Shown: positions 22,571 through 35,314, counted from the first letter of the stretch. The stretch is DNA of 64,000 nucleotides from Jaapia argillacea MUCL 33604 (GCA_000697665.1 KL197722.1:17091-81090), one strand, 5' to 3'. The notes: generated by a model not told the origin, from the sequence alone. Translations and numbers: made by a program.

Positions 22571-25361
22571 CTAAATTTCATTACCCAACGCAGCCTCCTC
22601 CATCCTGACCCACAAACCCTCCTAGAATCACGTTAGTCGAGGCACACCAACAACGGGAAAACAAACTCACATAGGCATACATCGTCAAATGACTCTTCGG
22701 CCTGATTTTCTCCCTAGCTTTCCTCCCTTCGCGGTCATTCAACCACGAAAGTGGTGGTTTGGACGATTCGGGTTGAGCGTCGGGAGCGAGCGAGATTGAA
22801 GCGAAGTTTTGTGCGAGGCGGATTAGCATGAATGAGATCTCGTTGTATGCAAACTGTCATGCAGAACTCTCAGAGGGCGGTTGGACACAGAGAGGGTGGG
22901 GAGTTACCTGTTGTCCGAGACAAATTCTGGGACCGGCGTTGAAGGGGAGGAAGATGAAGGGGTTTGGAGTGAGGTATTTTTGGAGACGTTCGTCGATAAA
23001 CCTGTCCGGATCAAATTCGAGCGCTGGGGAGGCAAGGATCAATGTATGGCTCAGGAAGGAACGGTGGCGGTGAACTTGCCATCAGGACCCCACAAGTCCT
23101 TGCGACGGTGCATCAAGAATACAGAATATCGGCAACTAGAACAATGGTCAAATTTACGGATACATTTGGGAGCGGGGTGGACAAACCGAGTGCCAGCAGG
23201 AATGTAGAAGGGCTTGCCGTCACTTCGCTTGGACCTCCAAGTAGTAGGGTTGATGGATTGCCTTTACATCGTGTCAGATCTTGGCGTTATATCAGTGGAA
23301 AGCGGACATACCTGACATTCAACGGTCTGAAACGAAGAGTGGACAATCCCCATCATTGTAAGTCTAGGTATGAAAAGTGATAGAACGTGAAAGCGAACGA
23401 ACACAATTGGGAACAATCGCAAAGTCTCTGTATGGCAGCGAAGAATGTTAGGGGGGGGGTTCCATAGCTAGTCCAGAGGATACTGACCGTTGATCACAGC
23501 TCTCAAGTACTTCATATCCCTGACATCGTCATAAGTGGGCCTTCGGGAAGGCCCAACATTCGATAAAACTTCTTCTCGAAGCCTCTTGAATACATGGGGA
23601 TGTTCCGAGAGCATATATGCTGCAAAAGTGAGGGTTCCCGCAGTCTGCAAGGACGAGTGGATCAGACGCCTTTATACGAGTCCAGTGAGATGAGGGACAT
23701 ACAGTATCACGACCAGCGACGAGCATATTGAGGATCTCGTCTTTCAAGATGTTCTGATCTGCGACCATGGCGTAGATAAATCAAATTTCGATGTCGAGGA
23801 TAGGAGAATAGGAGCCGACAAACCTTCCGTAGAGTTGAGCATATGACTCAAAAGAGTCTCCCCTTCGCCAACTTGCTTCTCGCCTTTGGTCTCAGACTCA
23901 CTGGCAGCCAGCCTCTTCCTCTCCATAGCGTCTGAAAGTATAGGCTGGATGAAAGTGTTGATAGCAACCATCTGATCCTTGGCGCTATCCTTCCAGAATT
24001 CAAAGAACTGCCAAGCCTTGCCGTACCTACGGTGGTTCGGGGTCGACGTGAGTAAGGGATAGTTCAAGAGTAGGTAGAATGCTCAAATACCTGTTCCTGA
24101 TACTCAAAGTATCCTGCGCCTCAGCGAAGGCTTTCGCAAAGACATTGGCTGGGTTGTTTGGGTTGGGTTGTTCCAGATTAGGGTCAGCAGCGAGAGCGTA
24201 GGCGGGGTAGGGAAGGCCTGCTGCTAGTGACCGTACGTCTTTGCCGAATAGGAATTCAGTGGCAGAGTCAAGAGTAAACCGCGAAATGACATCCTGTGGG
24301 CGAACTGCTGAGCGCGTTATTTGTTGGAGATGAGAAAACGTCCTACCTGGAAATCGACAGGATAACCTTCCCGAAGCCTCGTTTTGAGTTGGTGGATGGC
24401 GTCTTCTGCATGCCTGTCGTAAATATCATAGTCGCTAATTCGTTCCTTGGAAAAGAAAGGGCGGGTCATGGACCGGTGGAACCTAGATTTGGGACAGGTG
24501 GTGAATACGATACTCAGATAGCGTTCCATTACGCCGGCTGAACTTACTTCCACATCTCGCCTAGTAGGTTCAGAAGGGTGGTCAGTTGCTATCGTTGTTA
24601 TCGAGGGACCCGGGCGAACTGACCATCAGAGTTAAAAACACCCGTTCCTAAAACAGATTGATTGCGGTGGAAGGCGGGATTACCTTGGTATTTTCAAGGC
24701 CGTGAGCGAGAGTTAAATACAGGGGACGGGAACAACCCAACCTTTCTCGAAGTTGTTGAAATCGCTAGCAAGGATATTCTAGGAAGAGGAATGACGTCGA
24801 GGTCAGTCTTCGAGGGCCGAACTGAGGTACAAACTTTGATGAATTCGGGTTCGACGGTGAATACCTGTCGAGGATTAGTCGAGTTCAGCTCAGAATCCTC
24901 ATTTCATGCCAGAATGCGTACCGTAGTCTCGAATAAGGTCTTCATACAATACGTATGCCCGTATTGCGAGACCCAATCCCCGAAGTCGTCACCTATCGGA
25001 TCGAATCTGTTAGAACCATAAAGGCCGCTTAGATGATGTGCATGCCTGGATAACCATCCTTGAAGTTAGTGATGATCCTCGAAAGCAGATCGAATCCGCC
25101 TGGCGATTTGCTCTCTACGAAAGGAGCCATGATGGCGTTCAAAGCGGAAGCATCGCGACGGTTTTTGTAGTCGTCCCAAAGCGTGGAAAGGCTCAAGGCC
25201 AGGACAGGCGAGATGATGCAGGCGATCGCTACGAGCCAAGAGGGCAGCTCTACGCCAAACATATCTCTCGCAGCAACATTTCCAAGATATAACAGAGCAG
25301 GTGGAGAAAGCAATCTGGGCAGATTCTTGAATAGAAAGATGAAGCCGGGTGGGGTTTCCAT
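22571..25361 (-). CDS. Cytochrome P450, CYP63/CYP52-clan-like
   Basis: Membrane-bound haem monooxygenase. The start at 25361 gives a long N-terminus with hydrophobic segments ([21 protein letters not shown]) and a probable ER anchor. Visible motifs in order: I-helix AGRDT followed by TAGTLTF across an intron near 23700; K-helix ETLRL reassembled across an intron near 23460-23400; and the haem loop [15 protein letters not shown] at about 22925-22970, followed by [17 protein letters not shown]. The last intron is near 22670-22620 and the protein ends EEAALGNEI at 22571. At least ten short introns are needed. The haem loop and following FAYNE are typical of CYP63 and related fatty-acid/alkane hydroxylases (family knowledge). 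No stop or frameshift was found in the key motifs. The PL14-like gene starts 560 bases away, divergently. Confidence 0.85.
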
Positions 25362-25922
25362 AGCAGATATACTTGGGAAGACGAGTTGTTGAATGAGGAT
25401 CTGTGGCTACGACCTTTCTGAGGCAACTCTTATAGCGAGGAGCCCGAGGTCATGCCCGCGTGCCGATGGGATGGAGTGACGGTGGTAATAGATTCTCTTG
25501 CTTCCAATCATGCCCAAGGAAGCATACCGGTTACCGCTGCAGCGGAAAACCCGGTGGATGACGAGTCTTGGGTTTGCAAAATACTTCAAACGCAGGCCCT
25601 GCGAGAAGAACGCATACGCCCGGTGAGATAATTCGGGAGCCTACGAACATTTGCTGTGAGCTTATAGCCTTTTCCAGTCCCCACGCCGGACAAGAATATC
25701 GCCGATGAATTGAACTGCGACTGCCACATTCAAGCCGCATTGTCAGACACCATTACTCGTCCCTAGTCCTCGTAGCCCGAGTCGTAATGAACCGATCGCC
25801 AGCACGAAGAAACCGAGGGGATGATGGTGGTCACAAGCAAAGGGCTACAGCAGCCGGTCGATGCCAAAGCCCCCGGGCCGGCCCGGGGTTAGCTCGCTTC
25901 AGCATAACGATGAGGGAGGACG

Positions 25923-27059
25923 ATGGCGCAACATCTGCTACCCACACTCCCGATACCTCCTGCTATTGAACTGGGTTTTACAACATCGGAGAGCCTGAAA
26001 TCATATTTTCCCCAGCTCGATCTTGTCAAACTGTCCGACCCTTCCCTCAACGTCCACAAAATCTCCTCACGCACGACTCACAACCTTGTTGCTCCTCCAT
26101 CCAGTTCTTTTCCGCATATAGATGACCCTACAGAAGCTTGGGAAGCCTTATATCCTCAAGGTAGTGTCAACCCGGCAAATACTATTCCTGGTGGCTTTGG
26201 TTTCTACCTCTCTGGTGCCAATGAGTTCAGGTCGAGATTAAGAACGTCGAAGGAAGTTTTGATGAGTTACGGAGTCATGTTTCAGGAAGGATGGGAGTGG
26301 GTAAAGGGAGGGAAGTTACCTGGGATTTGTGAGTACTTCCTTCATCTGGCATGTCCCTTTCTGACGATTCGCCTAGATGGGGGCGAGGGTGACTCGGCGT
26401 ATGGCTGCACGGGCGGTCGTCAGGGAGATCGCTCTAGTTGCTTCAATCTCCGTCTGATGTGGAGGTTCGTACTGTCCAAATTCTCTACGCGACTTCGACG
26501 TCGTCCAGGTCCTGAGTTGACAATGCTCCAGAGCCGCGGGGAATGGCGAGGTGTACGCCTATCTCAACCCAACACCGAACAATATCGCCCATCTCCTCAA
26601 AGTCCCGCCCTCTTCCAAGCAGAACCCTGATTACGGCTTCTCAGTCGGGCGAGGGGCGTTCCAATTCAAGCCCGGAAGATGGTTCAACATCGCCCAAAGG
26701 GTAAAATTGAATGATGTGGGCCACGAAAATGGTAAGCCCAGTACGATCCTCTGTATCAAATGGAGGTTTCAACCAACTTTACTCTGTCAGGAGAGATACA
26801 ACTATGGATAGATGGGGAATCGGTCATCCACGTCACAAACCTCACGCTGAGAGAATCTACAGAGGCATATATCCAGGGATTACATTTCCAAACGTTCTTT
26901 GGAGGTACGTTTTTCTCTTCTCTGTGCCCGGCTTTCTCTGTGCACTCGGTTGAGCACTCATTCACGGTTGAAGGTAATTCTCCTGACTGGGCATCTCCGA
27001 AAGACCAGAGAGCATGGTTTGGAAATGTATCAGGTGTCATCATCTCGCAAACGGAGTAG
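25923..27059 (+). CDS. Polysaccharide lyase family 14-like protein
   Basis: Exon 1 is 25923-26328. Short introns follow (near 26329-26376, 26460-26525, 26731-26790 and 26905-26973). Sequence blocks typical of the PL14-like beta-jelly-roll are present: GGFGFYLSGANEF, EVLMSYGVMFQEGWEWVKGGKLPGIYGG, an AYGCTGGR block, GRGAFQFKPGRWFNIAQRVKLN, then EIQLWIDGESVIHVTNL, IQGLHFQTFFGG and a C-terminal AWFGNVSGVIISQ. Family members depolymerise uronate- or glucuronate-containing polysaccharides by beta-elimination. No signal peptide is evident at the N-terminus (MAQHLLPTLPIPPAIEL), so export is uncertain. Domain blocks are in order and in frame after splicing, so the gene appears intact. Confidence 0.8.
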
Positions 27060-27704
27060 AACGCTGCAGCGAATCCCTATCTAATCTGACGGACCTCCGT
27101 CCCACTCGCCCGACAGCGATCCACAACTGTTTCGTCTGCCTCTGCCCTAACCTGAAATTGATCCCCCGACACTGTCAGTATCACCTCATCACCACCTCCC
27201 TTTGAAATCGCCAAGGGAGCACATATTCCGACATCGTTCAACCCTCAGTCGCCGATACAGCTTCTCCCAAAAGTCACGCTTCCAAACTGAGAGGCGAAGG
27301 AAGGCAGTGTCGAACACCGAGAATGATTGTGTCTCAAAGGTAAGTGAACATCTATCCCCGGGTTGCTTTCGCGGAGAAACCCAGGAGAGTCGTAGCCTTG
27401 AGCTGAGAGGAGTTGTTCGTCGTTGGAGTAGCCCTGATTGAGACAGGTTCGCGGGCTGTTACCTCGAAGTCGTTCTCGTCTTGCCTTAGAATATGAACCG
27501 AGTGCATCGACGCAGAAATAGAACAGAAACTGCTCGGATTTTCCTATACAAATGACAATGACAATCGACTCGATGACGCACTCTTCGCTCAGAAGTAAAA
27601 AAAACCGGAGCCTGATCTCCATCCCATTCCGTAGCACTCAACCCTACACATATCACTAATGGTTACCATCTTGATCGACCACTCAACACCTATTTGTTCA
27701 GAAT
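27060..27704. other. Stretch without a supported gene between the PL14-like gene and LPMO-like copy 1
   Basis: Convergent 3' ends flank this 650-base stretch. A minus-strand open frame at 27245-27637 has no domain. It probably holds both 3' UTRs. Confidence 0.45.
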
Positions 27705-28690
27705 TTACTGAGTGAAATCGACGCAGCTCATGTAGCTATCAAACGAGTCCAAGATTTTCAAGTCAGTGGTCGAGCCTGCAACTAAGACCCAAGAATGCTC
27801 ACGTCTGGTCGATGGACCTAGCATCCCACCACCACTGGAGGACGCAATCTCCAGCAGTAGCGCACTTCCCATTCAAGTTCGGAACCGTAACAGAGAAGGA
27901 GGTTTGGTTAGCAGGGATGGCGGTGGAGACGGAGTACGCGGGGTCGAAGTAGATGAGAGTAGGGGTAAGCATGCTATAATGTCAATGTTATCAGTCTGTT
28001 GTTTCAAGGCGTTTCCCGGGTAAAAAAACTACGGACGTATTGGTGGGGGTGTAAACAACCGAGACGTTCTGCCAAAACAACAAGTTTAGAAAGGTGAGCT
28101 CGAACTCATTTGGGAATGAGACTCACGGCAACGCCGGTGTGTGGGGCGCGAAGGCTGATGGTGATGGGGACAACAGTGTTGGCGGGGTAGTGCTGGACAT
28201 TCGCAGTGTTGTCGGAATACTAAATCGGCTCCGTCAGTAAGGTGTCACCATTACTAGAAGTTGATGCGAACCGGCAAGCCCTTGCAGAGGTAAAGGAGGC
28301 AAGCGGCCTGAAGTACCAGAGGGCCTGTTAGTATCGGATAAAATCGTCCAGGACTGATGGACCCACGGTGGTATCGGTGCCAATGTTTTGTTCCTCGAGT
28401 TGCTGGTTTCCATATCTGTCGAGGATAAAATCAGCCATCTCATTCCAATGCGTGGTAGAGCGAACACGCACTGATCAGATTCAACATTGTTATAGATCTG
28501 AGTTCCACAAATGGCCTCAAAGTTAGTTCCGGGCTATAGGGAACAAAAAATTCTGTCAGCCGTGTCAGACAACTCTTTGATAGCATCTCAAACTCGCCTG
28601 GCGACGAGGAGGAGAGGAGATGACACCATGAGCGACGGCAGTGCTGGCGACAGCGAGGAGAGTGGCGAGAACAGAGAGCTTGGCAAACAT
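27705..28690 (-). CDS. Secreted LPMO-like (chitin-binding type-4-like) copper protein, copy 1
   Basis: First of four tandem paralogs. Exon 1 (28690-28598) encodes a 20-residue signal peptide (MFAKLSVLATLLAVASTAVA) followed by HGVISSPPRRQ, so cleavage would leave His1, the hallmark of the LPMO copper histidine brace. Further exons give PGTNF ... CG.QIYNNVESD, YGNQQLEEQNI, LYLCKGL, DNTANVQHY, RAPHTGVA (candidate second copper His), the ACVLQWWWDA-type block common to all copies and the C-terminus YMSCVDFTQ. The size (about 200 residues after splicing) fits a single-domain protein. Oxidative cleavage of chitin or other wall glycans is an inference. The first intron uses a GC donor where copy 4 has GT. 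TATA-like TTTATA (reverse strand TATAAA) is at 28772-28777. Confidence 0.75.
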
Positions 28691-29642
28691 CTTGCTTTGG
28701 TTGGGTGGGTGTGTTGAGAAAGAGTGCTGTTTGAACTTGAGCCTGGAGGATGAGGTGCAGGATCACCCGTATTTATACTGAGCACAATGGCCTCATCGCC
28801 TCTGAAACTGTCAATAAACACAATGCGCCGAAGTCGAGCAAGGAAGAGTCCTCCTATGAATAGCACTGGTCAGTGAATGGTCGACGTGATGCAGGCAAGG
28901 TAGGATGAGCACCTGTGAATGGGTTTTCCCGACGTATAGGCAGCAGCGGTTGTGTGTACTTTGCTCGTACATACCACGCGCCAACGACGTGGTATTCGCT
29001 GAGCGACATGGCTAGCGCGAAATCGAGGATGAGGCTTGCTGAAACCACAAGACGGACACTACGGTTAAAATGTCCACAAAAGAAAAAAATAAGCTAGAAT
29101 TTTCCCCGATTTTCAACAAGCACCACCGGCGAAGACCTTCAACAGACGCACCTCCCACATGATCATCTCAACACGGTTGAGAGAGGTGATTAGTCGCGTC
29201 AATGCTGGAGTAACCAGATGAACGAGGTCGCTCATACCACCTTGAGCCGCAGGCGCCTGCATCGGTTCCGCTTTCCGAGATGTAGCCGAGAGCGCTCAGA
29301 AATAGACGACGGATCTATCAGATCATCTCATGGGCCTTGTCGGCGCAAATATAACATCGAAGTCCCGGTTCGAAGAGTCACATGATGTCATGGCCGACTG
29401 TCCATGCGCAACCGCTCCTCCGACCGATATGTTGGGAGTGCGCACGGACTGATTGCCGACGAATGGGTTCGGTCCCAGTGGCAAGCGGGTTCAGTAGCAA
29501 CGATCGATAGAGAAAATAGTATCCGCATACAAAAGTGTCACAGTCTCGAAACTTACAGACAATCACTTAATCGAGTCACAAGTCTTCATCTCATCGTAGC
29601 ATCTCATTCGCCTCGCCGATTCCGATGCGTGTCCGAGGGCGC
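28691..29642. other. Spacer between LPMO-like copies 1 and 2
   Basis: Contains the promoter of copy 1, including a TATAAA box on the minus strand about 85 bases upstream of the start codon. The rest has only short, unsupported open frames. It lacks the 'cctcaatattgg' block found upstream of copies 2-4. Confidence 0.5.
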
Positions 29643-30646
29643 TTACTGAGTAAAATCGACACAGCTCATGTAACTGCAAATAGCCCACAAAAATCAGTCG
29701 ACGTGTTCCCTTGGAATAATCTAAAAGGAAGCGCAAACTCACGTCTGGTCGATAGACCTAGCATCCCACCACCATTGAATGACACAGGCTCCAGCAGTGC
29801 CACACTGTCCACTCAAGCTTGGGATGGTGACAGAGAACGAGGTTTGATTGGCTGGGATGGGTGTGGAGACCGAGTACGCGGGGTTGAACGAGATGAGAGG
29901 GCCTGCGATCACTCTGTTGTTAGAAGTTAGCGGCCGTCAGCTCACAATGGTTGTAGACGAGAAAAAATGTACACACTTATTGGTGGCGGTGGCAACAACA
30001 GAAACGTTCTGGCGGGAAAAATTATAAGTCATATGCTGCAATTAGTAGCTGGCAGGAAGGCGTACAGCAACACCAGTGTGTGGGGCACGAAGATCAATCG
30101 TGATTGGGACGACAGTGTTGGCAGGGTAATGCTGGACGTTGGCTGTATTGTCCGAGAACTGATCGCAGATCAGTTAAATATTCAAGTCGTGAATGTGGTA
30201 TAAGCACCTGAAGTCCCTTGCACAAGTACAAGTGACACGCGGCCTATAACGACGCAACCAGTCAGTCTTCAGCGTCGAATTGTTTTCGTAATAGGGATGA
30301 AATTCAATGGACACACCGTAGTCCCAGAATTAATATTCTGTTCCTCTCCCTGCTGGTTACCGTACCTGTCAGTTTGGAGCACGTCAGTAGTCACTCCAGT
30401 TCCAGGCGATGGAAAAGCTCGTACTCGTCGGATGAAACAATACTGTAGATCTGAGAGCCGCAAACGGAGGAGAAGTTGGTTCCAGGCTGGATAGCGAGAA
30501 AAATCATGGTCATTATAAGGGACGGCCATCCAGCTCAACAGAAAGAACCTTACCCTGCGACGAGGAGGCGAGGATATCACACCGTGTGCCACAGCAGTGC
30601 TGGCAACAGCGAGTGCAGTGAGTAGAGTGGAGAGTTTAATGAACAT
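29643..30646 (-). CDS. Secreted LPMO-like copper protein, copy 2
   Basis: Same architecture as copy 1. Start at 30646: signal peptide MFIKLSTLLTALAVASTAVA followed by HGVISSPPRR, giving an N-terminal His after cleavage. The first intron starts GTAAGG near 30554. Later exons encode PGTNF, the CGSQIY block, YGNQQGEEQNI, CHLYLCKGL, the conserved ANVQHYPANTVVPITI and RAPHTGVA stretches, the VIAGPLISFNPAYS region and a C-terminus ending YMSCVDFTQ. About seven introns. Compared with copy 1 the start region and C-terminus are closely similar; the middle varies at isolated positions. Function as for copy 1, by family resemblance only. Confidence 0.75.
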
Positions 30647-32085
30647 ATTGAATCTGAGGATCTCGTTGGAGCGCTCTGCACAGGGGCTTGAGTGATGACT
30701 GCCTCGACAGAATGGCTAGTATTTATACTGGGCGATAATGGCTCAAATAGATGTAGATGTGACGAGTCTTAAGGCGAAGAATGGCTGGGAAAGAGATCGG
30801 ATGATCATGAGACGGATAGTCCTGGCGATGGAGGTGGCCATGGATACAGCTCGGATATCCTTGTGATGAGTTCTACCGAAGGACGGGCGGCAGGGCATGG
30901 GGAAAGGGGAGCAGAAGTGCAGAAAAATACAGATCTGGCCATGGAACGAGTCCCAAGAGAGTGAACGAATGGTAACTGAATGGGTGACACCGTGGGGGAC
31001 GAGAGCGGACAAGATCACAGATGGGGGAGCCGTGGACCCGTGATAGATTCTACCGGGAGATATACCGCAAGGAACGGTTATGGAAGGGATAGCAAAGCCT
31101 GAGTGATCAATCCATGCGGGTTTTGCGAGAGTGCGCAGACTGGGAAGAACTTTGTAGGGGAAAATCGCAGAAATGGAGGTTTTCTGGCGACTAGCATACG
31201 ACGATTTATGGATGCGTCCTCGCCAGCTTTATATTTTCTGAAGTGGCCTAGAAGCATTCATCGAATATCGATATCATTTTTCCAAGCGACGGGTGAGAAA
31301 ATATAATGGGTGGACGTACACCGTATGACCATCAATCCGAGCGGACAAGGGATTTTGTCGCCTCAATATTGGGCTTAATCGATGTTGAGATGTTTCTCAG
31401 CGGGTCTGGTTCAAGGGGTAATGGAGGTTGCCAAGCACAGGTACGGGACCGAAAACTAACCGTGTGGTATTGAGATGAAATCTTGGCAAACCCACTCAAA
31501 ATCCGAATCCATTTCATGCAACAGAATTGAATCACGGATGATATTAAACTGTGTTGAAAGCTCATTGGTAGAGAAAGCCAGATGTGCGTCGGGTGTGATG
31601 CATTGATGGACCAAGCATTGAAGCATCACGACGAACAGCTGAGAGGAGAGAAACGAGGGTCTCGGGGAATGAAATGATCCAAACTGACATCGCCCATCCA
31701 CATTGTTCTTGGAAAAGGGCGACGGATGTCCAACCCATGCGTCACAATCGACGTGAGCTCAACATTGTGTTGGTGGTCGGAGGTTGGGTTTCATCGCGTT
31801 CCCACGGCCATTCTGCGGCTCTACTTTCTCAAATCCAGTCCCAAACGTTCCCTTATGAGTCCCAAGAAGAGGCAAACGTCGAACTTGGGCTTTAGCTATC
31901 GTCATAAATGACCGATTGCAAGTACGGACAAATTCAACATCCCTATCCTCCCCTAACTCCCTTTAACTAGGAGTCTCAGACGCAAAACGCCAAAGCCACC
32001 CAAAATAGCCCCCATCATGAATCCAAGGCACACTTCTCAAGCATCGACCAACTTCGCAGCTCCGGCCTTATCTCCAAACACTTTT
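30647..32085. other. Spacer between LPMO-like copies 2 and 3, with a conserved upstream block
   Basis: Holds the copy 2 promoter (TTTATA, i.e. TATAAA on the minus strand, near 30721) and a block at about 31355-31384 ('gtcgcctcaatattgg...aatcg') that recurs upstream of copies 3 and 4. No coding gene supported; open frames at 31456-31701 and 31674-31911 have no domain. Confidence 0.55.
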
Positions 32086-33028
32086 CTACTGAGTAATATC
32101 GACACAGCTCATATAGCTATTCAACGTTATCCCGGTCAAGAGTAGTCAGTCGCCTGGTTCGCCTCAAGGTTTCTGAAAACACTCACGTCTGGTCGACGGA
32201 CCTAGCGTCCCACCACCACTGCAAAACGCAAGCTCCAGCAGTAGCACACTGTCCGTTCAAATTGGGGATGGTGACGGAGAAGGACGTTTGATTAGCGGGG
32301 ATCGGGGCAGAGACGGAGTAGGCTGGGTTGAACGAAATCAACGGGCCGGCGATGACTCTGTTGGGATTCAGCGGGTTTAGATGCCTTAAGACAAGCCAGT
32401 TTTAGATTGGTCGGAGCGGACTTACTTATTGGTGGCGGTAGCCACAACAGAGACATTCTATACCCGTCAAGCCCAGTATCAGTACTAGGAGAATGCCTTT
32501 ATAGTGTAAAGGTAGGTCTTACGGCAACACCGGTATGGGGAGCGCGAATGTCAATCGTGATGGGAACAACTGTATTGGCAGGATAGTGTTGAACATTGGC
32601 CGTGTTATCGGCGTATTGGAGACCTTTGCAGAGGTAAAGGTGGCAGGCCGCCTGGGCAACCGAGAGTAAGTCAGTCCTTCTGAAGATTATTTCGCTACGT
32701 ATGAAAGTGGGCGTACAGTCGTCTGCGAGTTGATGTTTTGTTCCTCGAGCTGTTGATTACCGTACCTACAAGACATGTAATCCATGTGGTGCAGACGAAA
32801 TGTGCGACCTACTGGTCAGAGGAGACAATAGAGTCTATTTGAGATCCGCAAACAGCTGTGAAGTTAGCTCCAGGCTAGGAAGGTAGTAGAAGGTGAGATC
32901 AGGCCAAGGTGGAAACAATGGTTTCAGTGTCATACCTGACGACGAGGAGGCGAAGAAATCACGCCGTGTGCGACGGTGGTGCCAGCGAGGGCGAGGGCTG
33001 TGACAACTGCAGAAAGCTTGACGAACAT
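32086..33028 (-). CDS. Secreted LPMO-like copper protein, copy 3
   Basis: Start at 33028: MFVKLSAVVTALALAGTTVA then HGVISSPPRRQ. First intron has a normal GTATGA donor. Next exon reads PGANF.A.CGSQIDSIVSSD, followed by YGNQQLEEQNI, AACHLYLCKGLQYADNT, ANVQHYPANTVVPITI, RAPHTGVA and the common region ending YMSCVDITQ with a TAG stop at 32086. All the conserved Cys and His positions seen in copies 1, 2 and 4 are present. It is probably exported and acts outside the cell; substrate unknown. A TATA-like element lies near 33107. Confidence 0.75.
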
Positions 33029-34342
33029 TGCGACTGAAGACGGTTGACCCAGAGCGGTTTCGAGTTCTAGCTTGAAGAAAACCGAGAAACCTCATCAACG
33101 CTCGTATTTATACTGGTCGTTGATACGCCATCACAGACAACACGACGGGCTAATCGGTCCAGAGAATGCCAGTGAGAGCTTAGTAGTATGAATAGAAACA
33201 ACGAGGAAAAGATAGACTAGAAACTCACAGACCTGACTGCCCTCCCGCCAATTCTACCGACGAGGATACTGGAGCTCGATGAACACTTCGGAGAGTTTGT
33301 CGTATTCAAGGGTGTCGTCATCGTCGCTCGTTCGTATTCGCACTAATGTCTCGACACAAGCTTGGAGAGTCCAAAAAATTTGACCGGGAGGCATTTCAGA
33401 ACATCCAGACCTGCAGCTATATTACAGCCATTCAGAAATCGAAGACTTCTGGCCCAGCTTGGCACTTGAGAATCTTATCGACAAACTCACACGTGATCAA
33501 GGAATGAGAGAGAAAAGGGTGATTTGTCGCCTGAATATTGGATGAATCGTTCGAAACAGAGAGGAATAATGCCACGGGTGGTCCTTTGCGTACTCCGCAA
33601 CCTAGTTACCGAAGAGCAACCGATTATGAGGGTCCGAAGGTGAGAGCAAAGCTCGTGGAAAGCAGCTGATGTCGATAGGTTTGGACTTTTAATCTCAATG
33701 AACGGAGCAAGTTTGTGTGAGTAACAAGACCAGAAACCGCACAACGAACTGGCGGAGATTTGAGGATTGTTGGTGTTGGTGGCCAAGAGCGAATGGCAAC
33801 ATCCGAGACTTCTATGAACACAGCCACCCCGCCGTTGTAGGCGCGCGCCCTCCGTGACAGTGAGTTTTCAGTTTTCTGAGTTCTCAGACTCGCTGTGGCG
33901 ATTTTGAGTTCTGGTTCATTTTATTCATGTCAGAATACTCTACATACACTATCATAATTTTATAATGGCTCCCTCCCCCTTTTCCCTCCATCTGCTACCA
34001 TGCGTTATAGGTCTTCAGTTGCCGACGACTCGCGAAGCGGTCCAACAGCCCAATGGCTCCGCGCAGCTACAACCTGCCTCTTCTCCACGTCGTCACGAGC
34101 GATTTTTCCATGCCCGCCATTTCCTTAGCTCGTCCCTTTTCGCTCTCAACAAGCACAAGACCACCGCATGGATTCATGTTACGTGCAATCCATTTTCACT
34201 CTTCACACTTGTCTGGGATCAAAGTTTATCGTCGGATGCACAAACAATCTAATTGCAGCAATATTGCTAGGCATAAAATGAGGCGAAATGAGATGGCTTC
34301 CCTGGAAACTTTTCCTGAAATCTCCTCTCCCATATTTCTCGT
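33029..34342. other. Spacer between LPMO-like copies 3 and 4, with a conserved upstream block
   Basis: Contains the copy 3 promoter and, at about 33524-33550, the second copy of the 'tcgcctnaatattgga' block. Open frames at 33487-33827 and 33965-34349 have no domain or signal and are not supported. Confidence 0.55.
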
Positions 34343-35314
34343 TTACTGAGTGATATCAACGCAGCTCATGTAGCTGGAACCAAGAAAACCATTAGATTCA
34401 AGGAATGAGCGAGCGAGGAAAATTGCGACACTGACGTCTGATCAATAGATCTAGCATCCCACCACCATTGCAAAACGCAGGCACCAGCAGTAGCGCACGC
34501 TCCGTTCAAATTGGGGATGGTGACGGAGAAAGAGGTTTGATTAGCCGGGATGGGCGCAGAGACCGAGTACGCGGGGTTGAACGAGATGAGGGGCCCAGCG
34601 ATCACTCTGTACAATACAATCAGTATCGGACATCGATGCTTTCGTAATAGCAAGACTGGACGAACTTGTTGGTCGCGGTAGCAACAACGGAGACGTTCTG
34701 AGAATCGGCAGTTGTATTCGGTATGCGAGATCAAATATATGATCCAGATGGACTTACAGCAACTCCGGTATGCGGGGCACGAAGATCAATTGTGATGGGT
34801 ACGACGGTATTGGCAGCGTAATGCTGAACGTTGGCTGTGTTATCAGCATACTGTTCCAACAGTCAGCACGATCTACAACCAAAATTCGCGTCGATGGGTA
34901 CCGTAAGCCCTTTGCAAAGGTAAAGCTGGCAAGCAGCCTGGAATGATAGTTTGAGCGACGTCAGCAAGCAAAAGTAGCTCGTGTGCTCACAGTAGTCGCG
35001 GAATTAATGTTTTGTTCCTCAAGCTGCTGGTTTCCGTATCTGTTGAGCAAGAAATCAGTGGCGACGTTCCATTCCATAACAGAAAAAACTGCTGAAGACT
35101 CACTGATCAGATTCTACGGTGTTGTATATCTGTGATCCGCAAACGGCCTCGAAGTTCGTGCCGGGCTACATGAAGGGTACAAATCAGACATAGACTCCTC
35201 GTTCATTGTATCCTAACTCACCTGGCGGCGGGGAGGCGAGGAGATAACGCCGTGTGCAACGGTGCTACCGGCGACAGCGAGAACAGTGGCGAGTGCGGAA
35301 AGCTTGACGAACAT
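34343..35314 (-). CDS. Secreted LPMO-like copper protein, copy 4
   Basis: Start at 35314: MFVKLSALATVLAVAGSTVA then HGVISSPPRRQ, with a canonical GTGAGT donor for intron 1. Later exons give PGTNFEAVCGSQIYNTVESD, YGNQQLEEQNI, AACQLYLCKGL, YADNTANVQHYAANTVVPI, DLRAPHTGVA, NVSVVATATN, VIAGPLISFNPAYSVSAPI, the ACVLQWWWDARSID block and YMSCVDITQ. This copy allows the exon structure of the other three to be read by comparison. It is the first transcribed of the four on the minus strand and lies at the upstream end of the array. Confidence 0.78.

Noticed and set aside
25857-25890. GC-rich palindromic stretch upstream of the PL14-like gene considered as a terminator
   Set aside because: A short GGGCCGGCCCGG-type palindrome alone is not a fungal terminator signal and it lies in a divergent promoter region.
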